NCBI GenBank assembly: GCA_032718475.1
Contig: JAUCBJ010001511.1
Span: 1-28,386, forward strand
DNA from: Nemertoderma westbladi
Taxonomy: Eukaryota; Xenacoelomorpha; Nemertodermatida; Nemertodermatidae
Direction of reading: 5' to 3'
Length of the DNA stretch: 28,386 nt
The position numbers and the translations under genes were made by a program. The notes under the pieces were generated by a model that saw only the letters and a program-made list of their open reading frames with translations, was not told the DNA's origin and made no database searches. Below, piece after piece: positions 1 to 10,795 of the stretch. Numbering within the stretch: position 1 is the stretch's first letter; each line of letters starts with the position of its first letter.

Positions 1-319
1 ATTCTTTACAATACTGGACTTGCCATTCTCTGAAAACATACTGTAGCAGTTTGAGATAAAAATAGAATAATGATAAATTTATCAGTCATTCATCCTATTC
101 GCTCATCGGTAGGAATAGAAACAGAGGGAAATTCAGTTAAGGTTAAGTTCTTAATCGATTATTTCCTTGTTTGTTAGAACCGTGCTGTATTACATTCAAT
201 TCGGTACATTTGGTACTGACTCGGTCTCGGTCAGTTACTTTCTACATTACATTCACACACATTCTTCACATTCTACTGTACGTTACATTCAGTAGGCTAC
301 AACTGTACATCGATTAAAT
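1..319. other. Upstream flank of the AKR gene, no gene seen
   Basis: AT-rich DNA with short imperfect repeats such as ggtactgactcggtctcggt near 210-235. It must contain the promoter and 5' UTR of the reductase that starts at 320, but I see no TATA box or other core element clear enough to call. Confidence 0.4.
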
Positions 320-1324
320 ATGCTTGAATCAATGAAGCTTCATTCTGGTGCTTCAATCCCATCAGTTGGATTAGGTACATGGAAGAGCACGGCTGAAGAG
401 GTAGGGAAGGCAGTGGCGACTGCGGTAGATTTGGGTTACCGGCATCTGGATTGCGCTTACGCTTATTGCAACGAAAAGCAAATAGGGGAGGTCCTGAACA
501 ACGTATTTAACGATCCCGCCAAGGGTGTCCAAAGAGGCGACATGTTCTTAACAACGAAACTCTGGAACAACAACCACCACCCGGGCGATGTAAAGGTTTC
601 CTGCAAGAGAAGCATCTCGAATCTACAATGTGATTACATCGATCTGTACCTGATGCACTGGCCGATGGCGTATAAACGGGGAGACGATATCCTCCCAACG
701 GGACCAGAAGGGAAAATAGAAGGGTCAGATATTGATTACTTAGACACCTACAAGGCCATGGAGGAGCTTGTAGATGATGGTCTTTGTAATCACATCGGAG
801 TCAGTAATTTCAATTTACAACAGTTGAAACGAGTCGTGGAAAATTCGAGGATCAAGCCGAGCGTTCTGCAGGTTGAATGCCATCCATATTTGAACCAATC
901 AGAGCTTCTGGGTTACTGCCAGTCCCGGGGGATCGTACTCGAAGCCTACTCACCATTGGGCAGCCCAGACAGACCGGGGGCCGAGTACTATTCCGGTGAC
1001 GTCACGCCCTTACTGAAACATCCGGAGATATCGAGAATAGCCGCTGGAGTAGGAAGGAGTGTAGCCCAGGTGCTAATCCGGTTCCAAGTGCAGCGAGGAG
1101 TGGTGGTGCTCCCCAAATCGGTGAACCCCCAACGACTCAAGGATAATATTAACATCTTCGATTTTGAACTCGATGAGGAAGCCATGACGACCTTAATTGG
1201 ACTGCATTGCAACAGACGGTTCATTATAACGAAATTTAAGAATGCCCAAGGCGTCTTCGTTTTCGCAGACACAGAGCTGAAATATTATCCCTTCCAAGAT
1301 GATGGCACAATCCCTGTAGTCTAA
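320..1324 (+). CDS. AKR1A1-like aldehyde reductase (aldo-keto reductase)
   Basis: Predicted cytosolic NADPH-dependent aldo-keto reductase of 334 residues, which reduces aldehydes to alcohols. The TIM-barrel family signatures are intact. The catalytic tetrad is D44, Y49, K80 and H113 (in LMHWP). GVSNF lies at 160-164, LQVECHPY at 183-190 and AYSPLGS at 209-215. The cofactor loop LPKSVNPQRLKDN at 264-276 supplies K266, S267, R272 and N276. The motifs HHPGDV, YLMHWPMAYKRGD, SPDRP after SPLGS and a C-terminal YYPF followed by an acidic tail resemble AKR1A1 more than AKR1B or AKR1C. The length is close to the usual 315-330. The start ATG at 320 places the first beta strand (KLHSGASIPSVGLGT) about where the family expects it. 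The whole gene is one exon, which is unusual for an animal AKR1; an intronless lineage or a functional retrocopy are both possible. No frameshift or stop is seen. Family assignment is firm, the exact orthologue less so. Confidence 0.93.
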   Translation: MLESMKLHSGASIPSVGLGTWKSTAEEVGKAVATAVDLGYRHLDCAYAYCNEKQIGEVLNNVFNDPAKGVQRGDMFLTTKLWNNNHHPGDVKVSCKRSISNLQCDYIDLYLMHWPMAYKRGDDILPTGPEGKIEGSDIDYLDTYKAMEELVDDGLCNHIGVSNFNLQQLKRVVENSRIKPSVLQVECHPYLNQSELLGYCQSRGIVLEAYSPLGSPDRPGAEYYSGDVTPLLKHPEISRIAAGVGRSVAQVLIRFQVQRGVVVLPKSVNPQRLKDNINIFDFELDEEAMTTLIGLHCNRRFIITKFKNAQGVFVFADTELKYYPFQDDGTIPVV

Positions 1325-1418
1325 CAGATACAGTATGAGAGATATGGTGGAACAACATAATTTATGGTTTATCAAATTTTGATGAATTCGGCAATAACTA
1401 TTGTAATCATGAATTGGT

Positions 1419-1550
1419 ATGAAAAGTATCACTTTTCAGCGCTATGATCCGACTGTATTTATGTACCGGTACTGAAAGAGCGAAGCGAGGGACATTTACA
1501 TAACTAAACAAGAGTTTTTAACGCTGAAAAGTGCCATTTTCACTTTTCAT
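1419..1550. mobile_element. Small hairpin / MITE-like inverted repeat
   Basis: The ends are inverted copies: ATGAAAAGT followed by CACTTTTCAGCG on the left (1419-1441), and the complement CGCTGAAAAGTG then ACTTTTCAT on the right (1522-1550). The inner 12 bp match perfectly. The interior includes the GAGCGAAGCGAG-type sequence near 1480. Size and structure fit a small non-autonomous DNA element. I cannot identify a target-site duplication, so this could also be a chance or regulatory hairpin. Confidence 0.4.
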
Positions 1551-1783
1551 TTAAATTTTCAATAATGTACGTATAATCTCGTTATACAGTATTATGTGAG
1601 TCAACTTGGTGTTCTGGACGATTAATTATTACTGTATATGTTTCCTTTAATAGTGAATGTAATGGTTAGGAAAATTAATGTAATTCATCCATTTATTCAG
1701 CAATTTACAAATCAGGGGCGGACAGGAAGAATCTCTATTATAATTGATATTAACGGCAACATTAGTAAACATTAAGACTACGA

Positions 1784-1789
1784 AATAAA
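1784..1789 (+). promoter_or_regulatory. Candidate polyadenylation signal for the AKR gene
   Basis: AATAAA on the coding strand about 460 nt after the reductase stop codon. It gives a plausible 3' UTR length, but nothing else in the sequence confirms use. Confidence 0.25.
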
Positions 1790-2715
1790 CAATAAGCAAG
1801 CTGTCTTCTTATGCTGGCTCTTTCGCTGCCTGTCCTATAGATGTAATGTAAGGCCTAATTACCCCCCTTAAAACGGAGATCGGCAATCGTCTCCATAACG
1901 CCACCCACGAACCGCGGTCACACCAGTTAACGCCTAGAGAAGGCAATTTTGATTGACAATGCTGCCACACCTACCATCGGGCTATTCGGGGACTAAACTT
2001 CGAGAAGTTTTATTTTTTCCCTGTCTGTCGGAATGTCTGTCTGTCTGTTGATATTTTGTATATCAATTATAATTATTTGATAATAACTTAAAACTAATTA
2101 ACTGCTTATTTTATCTTTAACTTCTCGAAGGCCACACGCAAATTCAGCTTGGAAAATTTCTAAGGTTTCGCCAGACTACGGGCTGACGGGTACCAACAAC
2201 CAAGTGTGGTTAGATTTCATCGAGGATTGGCGTTTTAGGAAATTTTATTGAGGACCGGACAGGGTTTTAGGACATGCACCGAGCCCGGTCTGGAAGCCCG
2301 GGTTTTAGACATTTCCTGTAATTCGTATGCCAATCTGCATTAAATGCATTACATTACTGTCAGACTGTAGCTGACAGGCTGACTGTCTCCCTGTAAACTT
2401 CAACATTACCGTACTTACGGGGACGTCTATTTACACCAAAAACACACAAAAACACACTTGTTTACCTGTCTGCTTGTCGCTGTCAGCTTATCAGTGTAGG
2501 CCCTACTGCAGTATTGTTCTATACAGCTATAGGCCTAGTTTCAGAGTTTATGCGTTTTATAGTCCAGTATCGCAGTATCGGTAGTCCTGTAGTCAGAGTA
2601 TAGATACCTGTGGTTGCTGGGTTGATAGTTTAGTCAATACCGGTACCTTAACTGCAGACCTGTACACTGTACGCTCGTTTCCAACGTTTAAACCTAACCG
2701 AGTACTGCAGTGGCC

Positions 2716-3516
2716 ATGGGTAGCGACAGAGAGAACAATATTTATCTCGCAAAACTCGCCGAACAAGCGGAGCGTTACGAGGAGATGGTTGACGCGATGA
2801 AATCTATCGCCCTAATGGACGTAGAGCTGACGACGGAAGAGCGAAACCTGTTGTCTGTCGCGTACAAGAACGTTATAGGATCGAAACGAGCATCGTGGCG
2901 GATCCTATTCAGTCTGGAAGCCAAAGATGAGAAAGAAAGAGGAGATGGTACCGGTAATGAGAAGGACGTTAAAGATAAAAAGTTTGATGTTGAACAGATC
3001 GTAGACTATCGGCTAGCCATAGAGAAGGAGTTGCGAGAAGTCTCAAAAGATATTCTCAGTTTAATAACCGACCATCTTCTACCGGAAGCCAACCAGTTTG
3101 AATCCAAGGTGTTCTTCCACAAGATGAAGGGCGATTACAACCGGTACGTGGCGGAGTTCGAGCAAGGCACGGAGCGGCAGTCGGCCGCCGAGGCCGCCTT
3201 GAAGGCCTACAAGGACGCCTCGGATACCGCGATGACCGAAATGGCCCCGACCCACCCTATACGGCTTGGTCTCGCTCTCAACTTCTCGGTTTTTTACTTC
3301 GAGATTTTGAACAGCCGGGAGCGCGCGTGTCGCCTCGCCAGGGCCGCATTCGACGACGCGTTAGGCGAGCTCAATAAGCTCCCGGAGGATTCATACAAGG
3401 ATTCCACTCTCATCATGCAATTACTACGGGATAACCTTACTTTGTGGACCTCGGATATCCCTCCGGAGGATGATAAGACCCCAGAAGAAGCGACAGTGCA
3501 AGATGTGGAGAATTAA
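2716..3516 (+). CDS. 14-3-3 epsilon-like phosphoprotein-binding adaptor
   Basis: Dimeric cytosolic adaptor that binds phosphoserine/threonine motifs in client proteins. I choose the ATG at 2716 (context GGCCATGG), giving 266 residues; the in-frame GTG at 2710 is not needed. Both family signatures are present: [13 protein letters not shown] at 43-55 and [20 protein letters not shown] at 227-246. The phosphopeptide pocket residues equivalent to zeta K49, R56, R127, Y128 and N173 are K51, R58, R143, Y144 and N189. The segments [33 protein letters not shown] and the VQDVEN ending point to the epsilon class. Two oddities stand out. There is no intron, whereas animal epsilon genes are usually split. 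The loop between helices C and D (about residues 73-91) carries an extra charged stretch of roughly 14 residues, giving a protein slightly longer than the usual ~255. The reading frame is fully intact, so I infer a functional gene, perhaps an old retrocopy or a lineage-specific paralogue. Confidence 0.94.
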   Translation: MGSDRENNIYLAKLAEQAERYEEMVDAMKSIALMDVELTTEERNLLSVAYKNVIGSKRASWRILFSLEAKDEKERGDGTGNEKDVKDKKFDVEQIVDYRLAIEKELREVSKDILSLITDHLLPEANQFESKVFFHKMKGDYNRYVAEFEQGTERQSAAEAALKAYKDASDTAMTEMAPTHPIRLGLALNFSVFYFEILNSRERACRLARAAFDDALGELNKLPEDSYKDSTLIMQLLRDNLTLWTSDIPPEDDKTPEEATVQDVEN

Positions 3517-3912
3517 TATTATTTATTTGATAAATAGCCTATATTATTATATATATTTAAACCTATTCGTTCTAGAAACTAATCACTAACGGCTCATTCC
3601 TTGCGAGTTTGTCTCTCTGCTATCTTTAGTTTATTACTATCACGTAGTTTAGTGTGTTTGTGTGATTGTTACTTACTTTTGTAGACTAACAACTAATTCC
3701 CAACAACCTCGGCCTTCCCAGTTCTACTCGATCGAGCTAATACACAACCGCTATGATACAATAAGTCCCCTCAAGGTACACAAATATACAGAACTAGCGG
3801 CCTTATTAAACTTAATGTTAATTATATTATTATAATTTTATTGCTGTAAGACTGTTAGTTGTTGAATCTAATAATGCCTTACAACTTAATTTCTGATTTA
3901 TAATAAACTGAT
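3517..3912 (+). other. Probable 14-3-3 3' UTR with polyA signal at 3902
   Basis: AT-rich sequence without a recognisable gene. AATAAA at 3902-3907, about 390 nt after the 14-3-3 stop, is a reasonable polyadenylation signal. It lies immediately before the 334-bp tandem duplication. Confidence 0.4.
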
Positions 3913-4582
3913 AATGGAGCCCCAAATGATATTTACGTTAGTAAGTCATCAATGTTGAAAGCTTACCCAACTTATTATTTATCATTTATGTCACTGTTTG
4001 CCATAATCTGTCCTCGATCTGACCTGGTCTTGGTATAAATGTAAAATCCCCTTTATTTTATGCAAAAGTTTAAAGAAGATTGTTTCGGTTTATCTCCTAT
4101 GAACTATTTTTCTGTCGCAGATCGATCCTTTATTTCTTTAATGTCATGAAATTCTACCGTTTTTATTGTGCTAATTATATTCTTTGTTGTGGATATTATT
4201 TATACTTTTCAATATTTATTTGGATATATTAAGCTAAAATATATTTAATGGAGCCCCAAATGATATTTACGTTAGTAAGTCATCAATGTTGAAAGCTTAC
4301 CCAACTTATTATTTATCATTTATGTCACTGTTTGCCATAATCTGTCCTCGATCTGACCTGGTCTTGGTATAAATGTAAAATCCCCTTTATTTTATGCAAA
4401 AGTTTAAAGAAGATTGTTTCGGTTTATCTCCTATGAACTATTTTTCTGTCGCAGATCGATCCTTTATTTCTTTAATGTCATGAAATTCTACCGTTTTTAT
4501 TGTGCTAATTATATTCTTTGTTGTGGATATTATTTATACTTTTCAATATTTATTTGGATATATTAAGCTAAAATATATTTAA
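3913..4582. repeat. Perfect 334-bp tandem duplication (two copies)
   Basis: The block starting AATGGAGCCCCAAATGATAT at 3913 recurs at 4247, and reading both copies base by base I find no difference over 334 bp. The second copy ends at about 4582. The unit is AT-rich and noncoding. Perfect identity means a very recent duplication, or an assembly artefact from haplotype or read-overlap error. Confidence 0.93.
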
Positions 4583-5158
4583 AGTCATATTGGTGTAGTT
4601 TACCTTGAGTTTGGTCGTATTTTTTCCTACTTTTTTTTTGTAACAAACTGTTATTTACTAAAGAGGGGCCATTATATTATTTATATTTTCATTTTATAGT
4701 GGGTGGGTTCACAGCCCATCCGTGCTTACATTATTCTTAAATGGTCCTTTATATATTAAACTGAATATATCATACGGATAAAACTACGCCATACAAGATT
4801 ATAACAATTGTATATGAATCACTGATAATTTACGCACAATTATAATATTGTAAATAAATTTATTATCTTTTTATTCGAAGGCACGAAGCAGAAGGCACCG
4901 CCGTCATTATGAGTTATTTTTAATATTATATACGGATTTTGTCTGGTGTAGATAACCTTAGTGGATTCGCGGTGTGTCTATTCGGATAGACATAGGCTTC
5001 CCTAGCATAATGTTAGCGCAATCCATTGCGTTTATTTAAAATATTACGTGTGTTGTCTCAATGTTTAATATACCTAATTGGAAAGTCATAATGAATTGTT
5101 ATTTATTTTTAAACTTTTAACCAACCTATATTTTCCACTTGACCTCCCCTCCAGTACG
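4583..5158. other. AT-rich spacer, nothing recognised
   Basis: No gene, RNA or repeat is supported here. It includes a short inverted motif near 4700-4720 (GTGGGTGGGTTC then ACAGCCCATCC) and AT-rich runs. Confidence 0.4.
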
Positions 5159-5690
5159 TACACCCCCCCCCCCCCCCCCCCCCCCCCGTACGTACCCCTC
5201 TCCCCTCCTCCCGTACGTTTCCCCCTCCCATACGTACCTCATCTCCCCTCCTCCCGTACGTACCCCCCTCCCATACGTACCTCCTCTCCCCTCCTCCCGT
5301 ACGTACCCCCCCCCATCCCGTACGTACATCCCCTCCTGTACGTGCCTCCACTCCCGTACGTACCCCCCCTCCCATACGTACCTCCTCTCCCCTCCTCCCG
5401 TACGTACCCCCCTCCCATACGTACCTCCTCTCCCCTCCTCCCGTACGTACCCCCCCCCCCTCCCGTACGTACGTACATCCCCTCCTGTACGTGCCTCCAC
5501 TCCCGTACGTACCCCCCCTCCCATACGTACCCCCTCTCCCCTCCTCCCGTACGTACCCCCCTCCCATACGTACCTCCTCTCCCCTCCTCTCGTACGTACC
5601 CCCCTCCCATACGTACCTCCTCTCCCCTCCACCCGTACGTTTCCCCCTCCCATACGTACCTCCTCTCCCCTCCTCCCGTACGTACCCCCC
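5159..5690. repeat. C-rich minisatellite with GTACGTAC cores (~43 bp unit)
   Basis: Begins with a run of about 25 C residues, then about a dozen imperfect copies of a unit near 43 bp. Each unit alternates CCCGTACGTACC and CCCATACGTACC with CTCCTCTCCCCTCCT spacers. The plus strand is almost pure pyrimidine outside the palindromic GTACGTAC cores. Long open frames on both strands arise from this composition and are not credible genes. The right end abuts the retrotransposon fragment. Confidence 0.9.
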
Positions 5691-7585
5691 CTTCGGGTCG
5701 GCATTTTGGCTACTACAAAAAACAATATTTCATTGTTGATTCTTTCTTGTTATGGTCCCGATTCTGGGAAAGCTGCAAAGCTCTATGATGACTTTCTTGG
5801 ACGTTTGGGTAATTTGATTTCAAGCAATAAACTGTCTATCCCCTTACTCCTCGTCATCTCTGATGCAAAATGCAGATTTTGGTGACAAGCAAGGTCCGCG
5901 TTGGCTACAGCATAAGGAAAGTGTTAATGGAAAACGACTTCGACACTTCATGGATCAGAATAAATTAACTGCCATTGACACATATCATGATTTTGTTGGC
6001 CAACTGTACACTTTTTCTGGTCATGGACACTCCTACATTGATCATATAATTGTGGATGAGTCATTAGATAATCTAGTCATCTCCGGCTGTGTCCTGGATT
6101 CTGACCCAACTAGTCTCTCTGATCATTTACCAATTTCTGTCGAATTTCGTTTGCCTTCAGCTGCGACTACCCCTACAATTAGTAACAGAAGATTTATTTC
6201 TAAGACTTTCCCAAAAATTAATTGGTCCAGAGCCACTAAAGATCAACTGTTTGCTTTCAGATCACAAGTAGAATGTGAAATATCAGAGCTTTATAACAAT
6301 ATCAATTCAGCTTCAATAAACTGGATGGAGAGTGACCTTGATCATTTTTCTCAATCAGTTGAGTCAATTATACGCAGGTCTGCTTCTGGCCATCTTCCAT
6401 TTCAGAAGTTTAAGAGAAGATCCCAGAACTATCGTATAAGGTCCTCAACTTTGCTCGCACGATCTCGAACCACTCGCCAGCTTTATTCACTTTGGCAGGA
6501 AGAAGGTAAGCCACAGAACAGTGTCCATCAACGAGCTTATGTTGAGTCCAAACGTTCTTTGCGACGATTAAAAAACTTTCTTACGCAGAAACATTGTGAA
6601 TCACGCAAATTGCAGCTCAAGCCAAGGTGGCAAAGTCTAATCCTAAACAATTTTGGAGCTATTTTAATTCAGGAAAAAGTTCAACTGATATTCCGTCAGT
6701 TACACAAGAAGCAATCTCTGTCAACTTACAGGATTCCCACAGTAGAGATCAGGTGTTTCAGGATTCTATTTCTATCTTAAATGCCGAGTTAACTGCAGCT
6801 TGTGAGTCGGCTACAGTGCCTCTCATCTCTGTTACTTCAATTAAGCGGTCTATTCTGGCTCTTTCCAGAGGGAAGTCTGTGGATTTCCATGGTCTCTGTA
6901 TTGAACACATCTTATATCTTGACTGTGACTTCATCTGTTCCATTATGGCTGATATTGTAAACTCATGTATCAGGCTTGGACATTATTCCCCTTGGTTTTT
7001 TGGAGACACAATCAACACGCATCTTTACAAAGGAAATAAGAGGGATATCAACTTACCCAGAGCCCTTCCTGCTGTGATGTATACGTTACGATTTGGGTTG
7101 GGATCTTTCAGCTCCACACAGATCAAGGATCTAGAGATTGCGTACCGTATAGTTCTCCGTGGTTTATTTTATGTTGGTCCGTACGTGTCTAACTCGATAG
7201 TTTCTCAATGTTGGGTTGTCAAGAACTTGCAACTGAGGCGTATCGCGAGTGCATCAGGATACTTCATCGGCTTCATCATTGCCCAAACATCTTGTTGAAC
7301 AGATTATTGCGATGTCTACTTCGGGAAAATGTCTACTTATCTGATCCAACTCTCTATGCTGGTTTGGGTTCCGTCTTCAGTAAATGCCTTGCAAACGTCC
7401 CGGTTCCATCCATAAATTATCTTCTATCTAATAGATACTCGGCTAGATCAATCCTTGCTCGTCTCAAATCCGGTGAACTCTCCATAGAGGAACGCGTGAG
7501 GAGTGACCACATTGCTGCTTGTCATAGCCTTAGTGTACCATTCTCAGTTCGTCACAGCTTGGTCTCACAATATTTCGGTTTATAA
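5690..7585 (+). mobile_element. Broken non-LTR retrotransposon (endonuclease/RT remnant)
   Basis: Plus-strand remnant of a LINE-type ORF2. It opens inside the apurinic-like endonuclease (YGPDSGKAAKLYDDFLGRL near 5750-5810). After a +1 frameshift near 5855-5865 it continues with NADFGDKQGPRW, the HSYIDHI motif near 6030 and SDHLPISVEF near 6120, all typical of the endonuclease C-terminus. A linker follows up to about 6600, then a second frameshift (about 6600-6615). The start of the reverse transcriptase comes next (SRGKSVDFHGLCIEHIL near 6870-6920, then SPWFFGDTINTHLYKGNKRD near 6990-7045). The frame then jumps directly to a C-terminal type sequence (LPAVMYTLRFGLGS near 7065), so the catalytic core with its YxDD motif is absent. 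A third frameshift lies near 7200-7220 and the last frame ends at 7585. The 5' part is also missing. The element is dead; the clade is uncertain. Confidence 0.85.
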
Positions 7586-8248
7586 TATAATATTTCGCTT
7601 CACTCTTATTATTATCATATCGTTTTAATTTTTTTTTGTTTGTTTATGAGTTCTCTAAATAGCAGTACCATGATGACGTGATTGCTTGTAGACAGTGATT
7701 ATTTTAATCCTTCCTCCTAAATGTGTGACTATATATATTTTAAATTTTGCTGTGAAATAATTTAACTTTTAATCATCGTATTTTCTCGCTCCACAATTAA
7801 TCATGAGCACCACAACTTACTTTAAATCCGGGTACCTCAGTTTAATTTTCATGATAATAATTCTCAAGCACTATTTTAATTTTACAGGATCTTTATTGCT
7901 CCTGTTATTGTTTTTGTTCCATTTTTTTTTGCTTGTAGACAGAGCAAATTTTAATCCACCAATTACTTGGTTTTTATTCAAACCACCCATTATTCAATCC
8001 TTGTGTATTGATAAACTTCTAATAACCGTAATTTTTTTTTTCTCTGTGTGACACTATGTGCTCCACGAGGTCTCACAAGTTGCCAGTGGTATTTTACTAG
8101 ACTCATTACTTTTATTTGTTGTGCACGACCCGTTTTATTTCTGTGCTTATACTGTGTTATAATGCAGTGTGATCTTAGTAATTTTGATTATAATAAATGA
8201 AATGCCAGCCAGTCTGGCGTAACCAGTTTAAAAATAAATTTTTCCAGA
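7586..8248. other. AT-rich tail downstream of the retrotransposon
   Basis: T-rich sequence that may be the element's 3' UTR or its flank. The motif GCTTGTAGACAG followed a few bases later by TTTTAATCC occurs at 7684 and again at 7931, suggesting a diverged ~247-bp internal duplication. AATAAA occurs at 8192-8197. No gene is supported. Confidence 0.35.
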
Positions 8249-9217
8249 TCTGTCGTGCCGTTTTTGAGATAAAGCATTTTATATAACGCTCCCATGGTCT
8301 ACTATATATACACGGCCTAATAAGCTGCATTTTGAGGCCATTCAAAAAGAGACCAGTTTTTTTACATCAATTTGATATTTTGATATAATTCTTTAATTTG
8401 ACTCAATTGAAGTCTCCTCGTTAAGCAAGATACTAAATTATATGGTAGCTAGTGTTTTAGGTAGGTTTAGCTAGTAATTTCAACACTGATTCTGACATCC
8501 TACTTAATTCTATAAATATTTTGTAGTAGCTAGTTCGTGTTACTATTTGTATAGAAAATGTTCCAGAACACGTTAGCTATTCATTTTTAAAAAAAATATG
8601 TTCTAGAACAAATATTATTTTCTTCTAGAACATTTTTTAGAAAAAAATCTGGATTCTACTGTATTTAAAACGCATGGAATCGTTCAAAAACGTGTTTAAA
8701 ATCAATGTAAAAAAATTTTTTCACAATATTTTTTTTTCACAATTTTTTTTATTGATTTTAAACACGTTTTAGAACGATTCCATGCGTTTTAAATAGAATC
8801 CACATTTTTTTCTAAACAATGTTCTAGAACAAAAAATATTTGTTCTACCGGTAGAACATATTTTTTTTTAAATGAACAGCTATGTTCTGGAACATTTTAT
8901 ATACAAATAGTAATAAGAACTAGCTACTACAAAATATTTATAGAAGGAAGTAGGATGTCGGAACCAGTGTCAAAATTACTAGCTAAACCTACCCTGTACC
9001 TAAAGCACGAGCTACCATATATTTTAGTATCTTGCTTAACGAGGAGGCTTCAATTCAGTCAAATTAAATAATTATATCCAAATATCAAATTGATGTAAAA
9101 AAAACTAGTCTCTTTTTGAATAGCCTCAAAATGCAGCTTATTAGGCCGTGTATATATAGTAGGCCATGGCATGGGAGCGTTATATAAAATGGTATATCTC
9201 AAAAACCGCACGACAGA
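8249..9217. mobile_element. Foldback element with ~470-bp inverted arms
   Basis: The left arm (about 8249-8716) is matched by its reverse complement in the right arm (about 8741-9217), with a loop of some 25 bp at the centre. The outer ends read CTGTCGTGCCGTTTTTGAGA on the left and the complement of CTGTCGTGCGGTTTTTGAGA on the right. Small indels and substitutions separate the arms, so it is not an assembly mirror artefact. There is no coding capacity. The arms contain several TTCNNGAA dyads (8561, 8601, 8623, 8822, 8885) plus GTTCTACCGGTAGAAC near 8841. It fits a non-autonomous foldback or long-TIR DNA transposon. I see no target-site duplication. A partial copy of the right arm occurs at 12175-12282. 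Confidence 0.85.
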
Positions 9218-9728
9218 GTTAGCATCGGTTTTCTGTCATCCATATATATCGTTTTATAAAATAAAAAGATTGCCTCCAGGGGTCGTATGATACATTTGTC
9301 CTTCCGTGTATATTTAGTATTCCATGATCGAGATTATTAATTCTGAAATATTCACTCCAAATTGATTATCGTACTCGCCCCACCCATTGGGGCTACTTTG
9401 ATACCTTGGTATTATGGCAATTTTTGTATGACACTCATTACAGTTTACTTATTGGTTACTCTGATAAAAATTTTTGAATTCTCCATAAAAACAATCTACA
9501 TTTTGGTATATTGCAATCCAAGCAAGGCTAATAGATTTTCAGGAAATTAATATTAAAAGATTGACTGATTGATTAAAAAACAGTAACACGAGTGGGGCCT
9601 TCGTGCAGCAAAATCTGCAAGTCATCTTAGCGAACAATTATACTATGGCTAGATATATTGGCTTCCCGCACAGACAACCCCCCCCCCCCCCCCCCCACAC
9701 ACACACACAGACTTTTGGAAAACGGCCA
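9218..9728. other. AT-rich spacer with a poly-C / CA tract
   Basis: No gene seen. A run of about 20 C residues at 9678-9696 followed by (CA)n up to about 9710 forms a simple-sequence block beside the next dispersed repeat. Confidence 0.4.
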
Positions 9729-9840
9729 CAGTATAATAGTGTTGGTGCGCGAAAAAATTGTTGGGCTAGAAACAAATGAATAAGGGGTAAGAAGGTGCCC
9801 TGAATCGAGTGGCGGGGTGTGTTTTTGTAAAAACACGAGG
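9729..9840 (-). repeat. Dispersed repeat, inverted relative to 12307-12425
   Basis: Its reverse complement matches 12307-12425 with few differences, including the shared blocks AACAATTTTTTCGCGCACCA, ACACACCCCGCCACTCGATT and TTACCCCTTATTC. No coding capacity is evident. It is probably part of a transposable element family. Confidence 0.8.
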
Positions 9841-10795
9841 AAATTCATAAGGAGGAATCTCACGAGGAAATCGTTTGATTCTGCAAAAACGTTTGATTCT
9901 AAAACCAAAAAGCACCACTTTTAAAATGTACTGTAAATGCCGTCTTATGGAATATTAGTTCCGTTAAGAACAATTATGTTTCAAATGAGTATAATGTACT
10001 GTATTTATTTTGAAAAGTATTTAAATATTTTACAGTTATATTAAATAAATATATTACAGTTATATTTTATTTTGTATATTAATAGATTAAAAATAGGTTA
10101 ATTAATTAAGTTAATAATTAAAATAGTAAAAGATATTAACCGCAAAGATATACAATTATAAGTAAGGTATTATTATTAACAACACAGTTACAATACTAAA
10201 TACTATTCAGTTATACGCCCGCGCATAACGCAAGCCACGTAAAAATCATACTTATATATTGCATTGTGTAATTATTATTAGAGGGAAGCCCTATTGTATA
10301 GGCCTAGGCTCACTGGGATACCCCAGAGAGCCGTCGAGTCAGACAAACAATAATAGTATCAACCTGAATCAGCTTCAATATACTACTAGGCCTATGTGTC
10401 TCCTTGTCTCTATCACAAACGAACTGTATACACCCCATATACATGTTCTGGAATGAATATTTACGACATTTTGGCTGCCGCTCCCGTTTGACTACTAAGG
10501 GCCCTCTCATTTTGTTTCACTGGCATTCTTAACATTGTACAGTTACGATACATGTTAGCATTGGATGGAAGCAAGGCGTTCTTAACTAAAGGCCATGCAA
10601 CCGTGCAGCACTGAAGGCTGACTGGAGGCTGACGCTATTCACAGTTTAATACAGTAGAATAGCATAGTATGTAGTACTGCAGTACTGCTACTGCTGTTCT
10701 GTCTACCGGCAGACCGGTAACTGTAATTTAATGTTACACTATCACACTGTACTGTACTACTGTACTATACAGCTATTGATATGTACTATAATTCT
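9841..10795. other. AT-rich spacer, nothing coding recognised
   Basis: A very AT-rich stretch (about 9990-10200) is followed by sequence with two TAGGCCTA palindromes (10299, 10387). The 20-bp string ATGTTCTGGAATGAATATTT at 10443 recurs at 11523. The piece TTGGATGGAAGC at 10561 recurs at 11360, inside the THAP-like fragment, and the adjoining GCAAGGCGTTCTTAAC has its complement just upstream there. These look like scraps of one rearranged repeat. Confidence 0.35.

Larger units (their letters stand above)
1325..2715. other. Spacer between AKR and 14-3-3 genes
   Basis: No coding region is recognised. The stretch contains a small hairpin element (1419-1550), a candidate polyadenylation signal (1784-1789), TGTC-rich simple sequence near 2020-2050, and TAGGCCTA at 2530. 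The palindrome CTTCGAGAAG occurs near 2000, and its core recurs as CTTCTCGAAG near 2120. The last few hundred bases should hold the 14-3-3 promoter and 5' UTR, but no core promoter element is clear. Confidence 0.45.

Noticed and set aside
5078-5885. Long proline-rich or glycine-rich open frames on both strands over the C-rich array
   Set aside because: They come from stop-poor minisatellite composition, occur on both strands and in several frames, and have no domain.
7803-8051. Hydrophobic 82-codon frame resembling a small membrane protein
   Set aside because: T-rich sequence gives runs of Phe and Leu; there is no family resemblance and it lies in the tail of a dead LINE.
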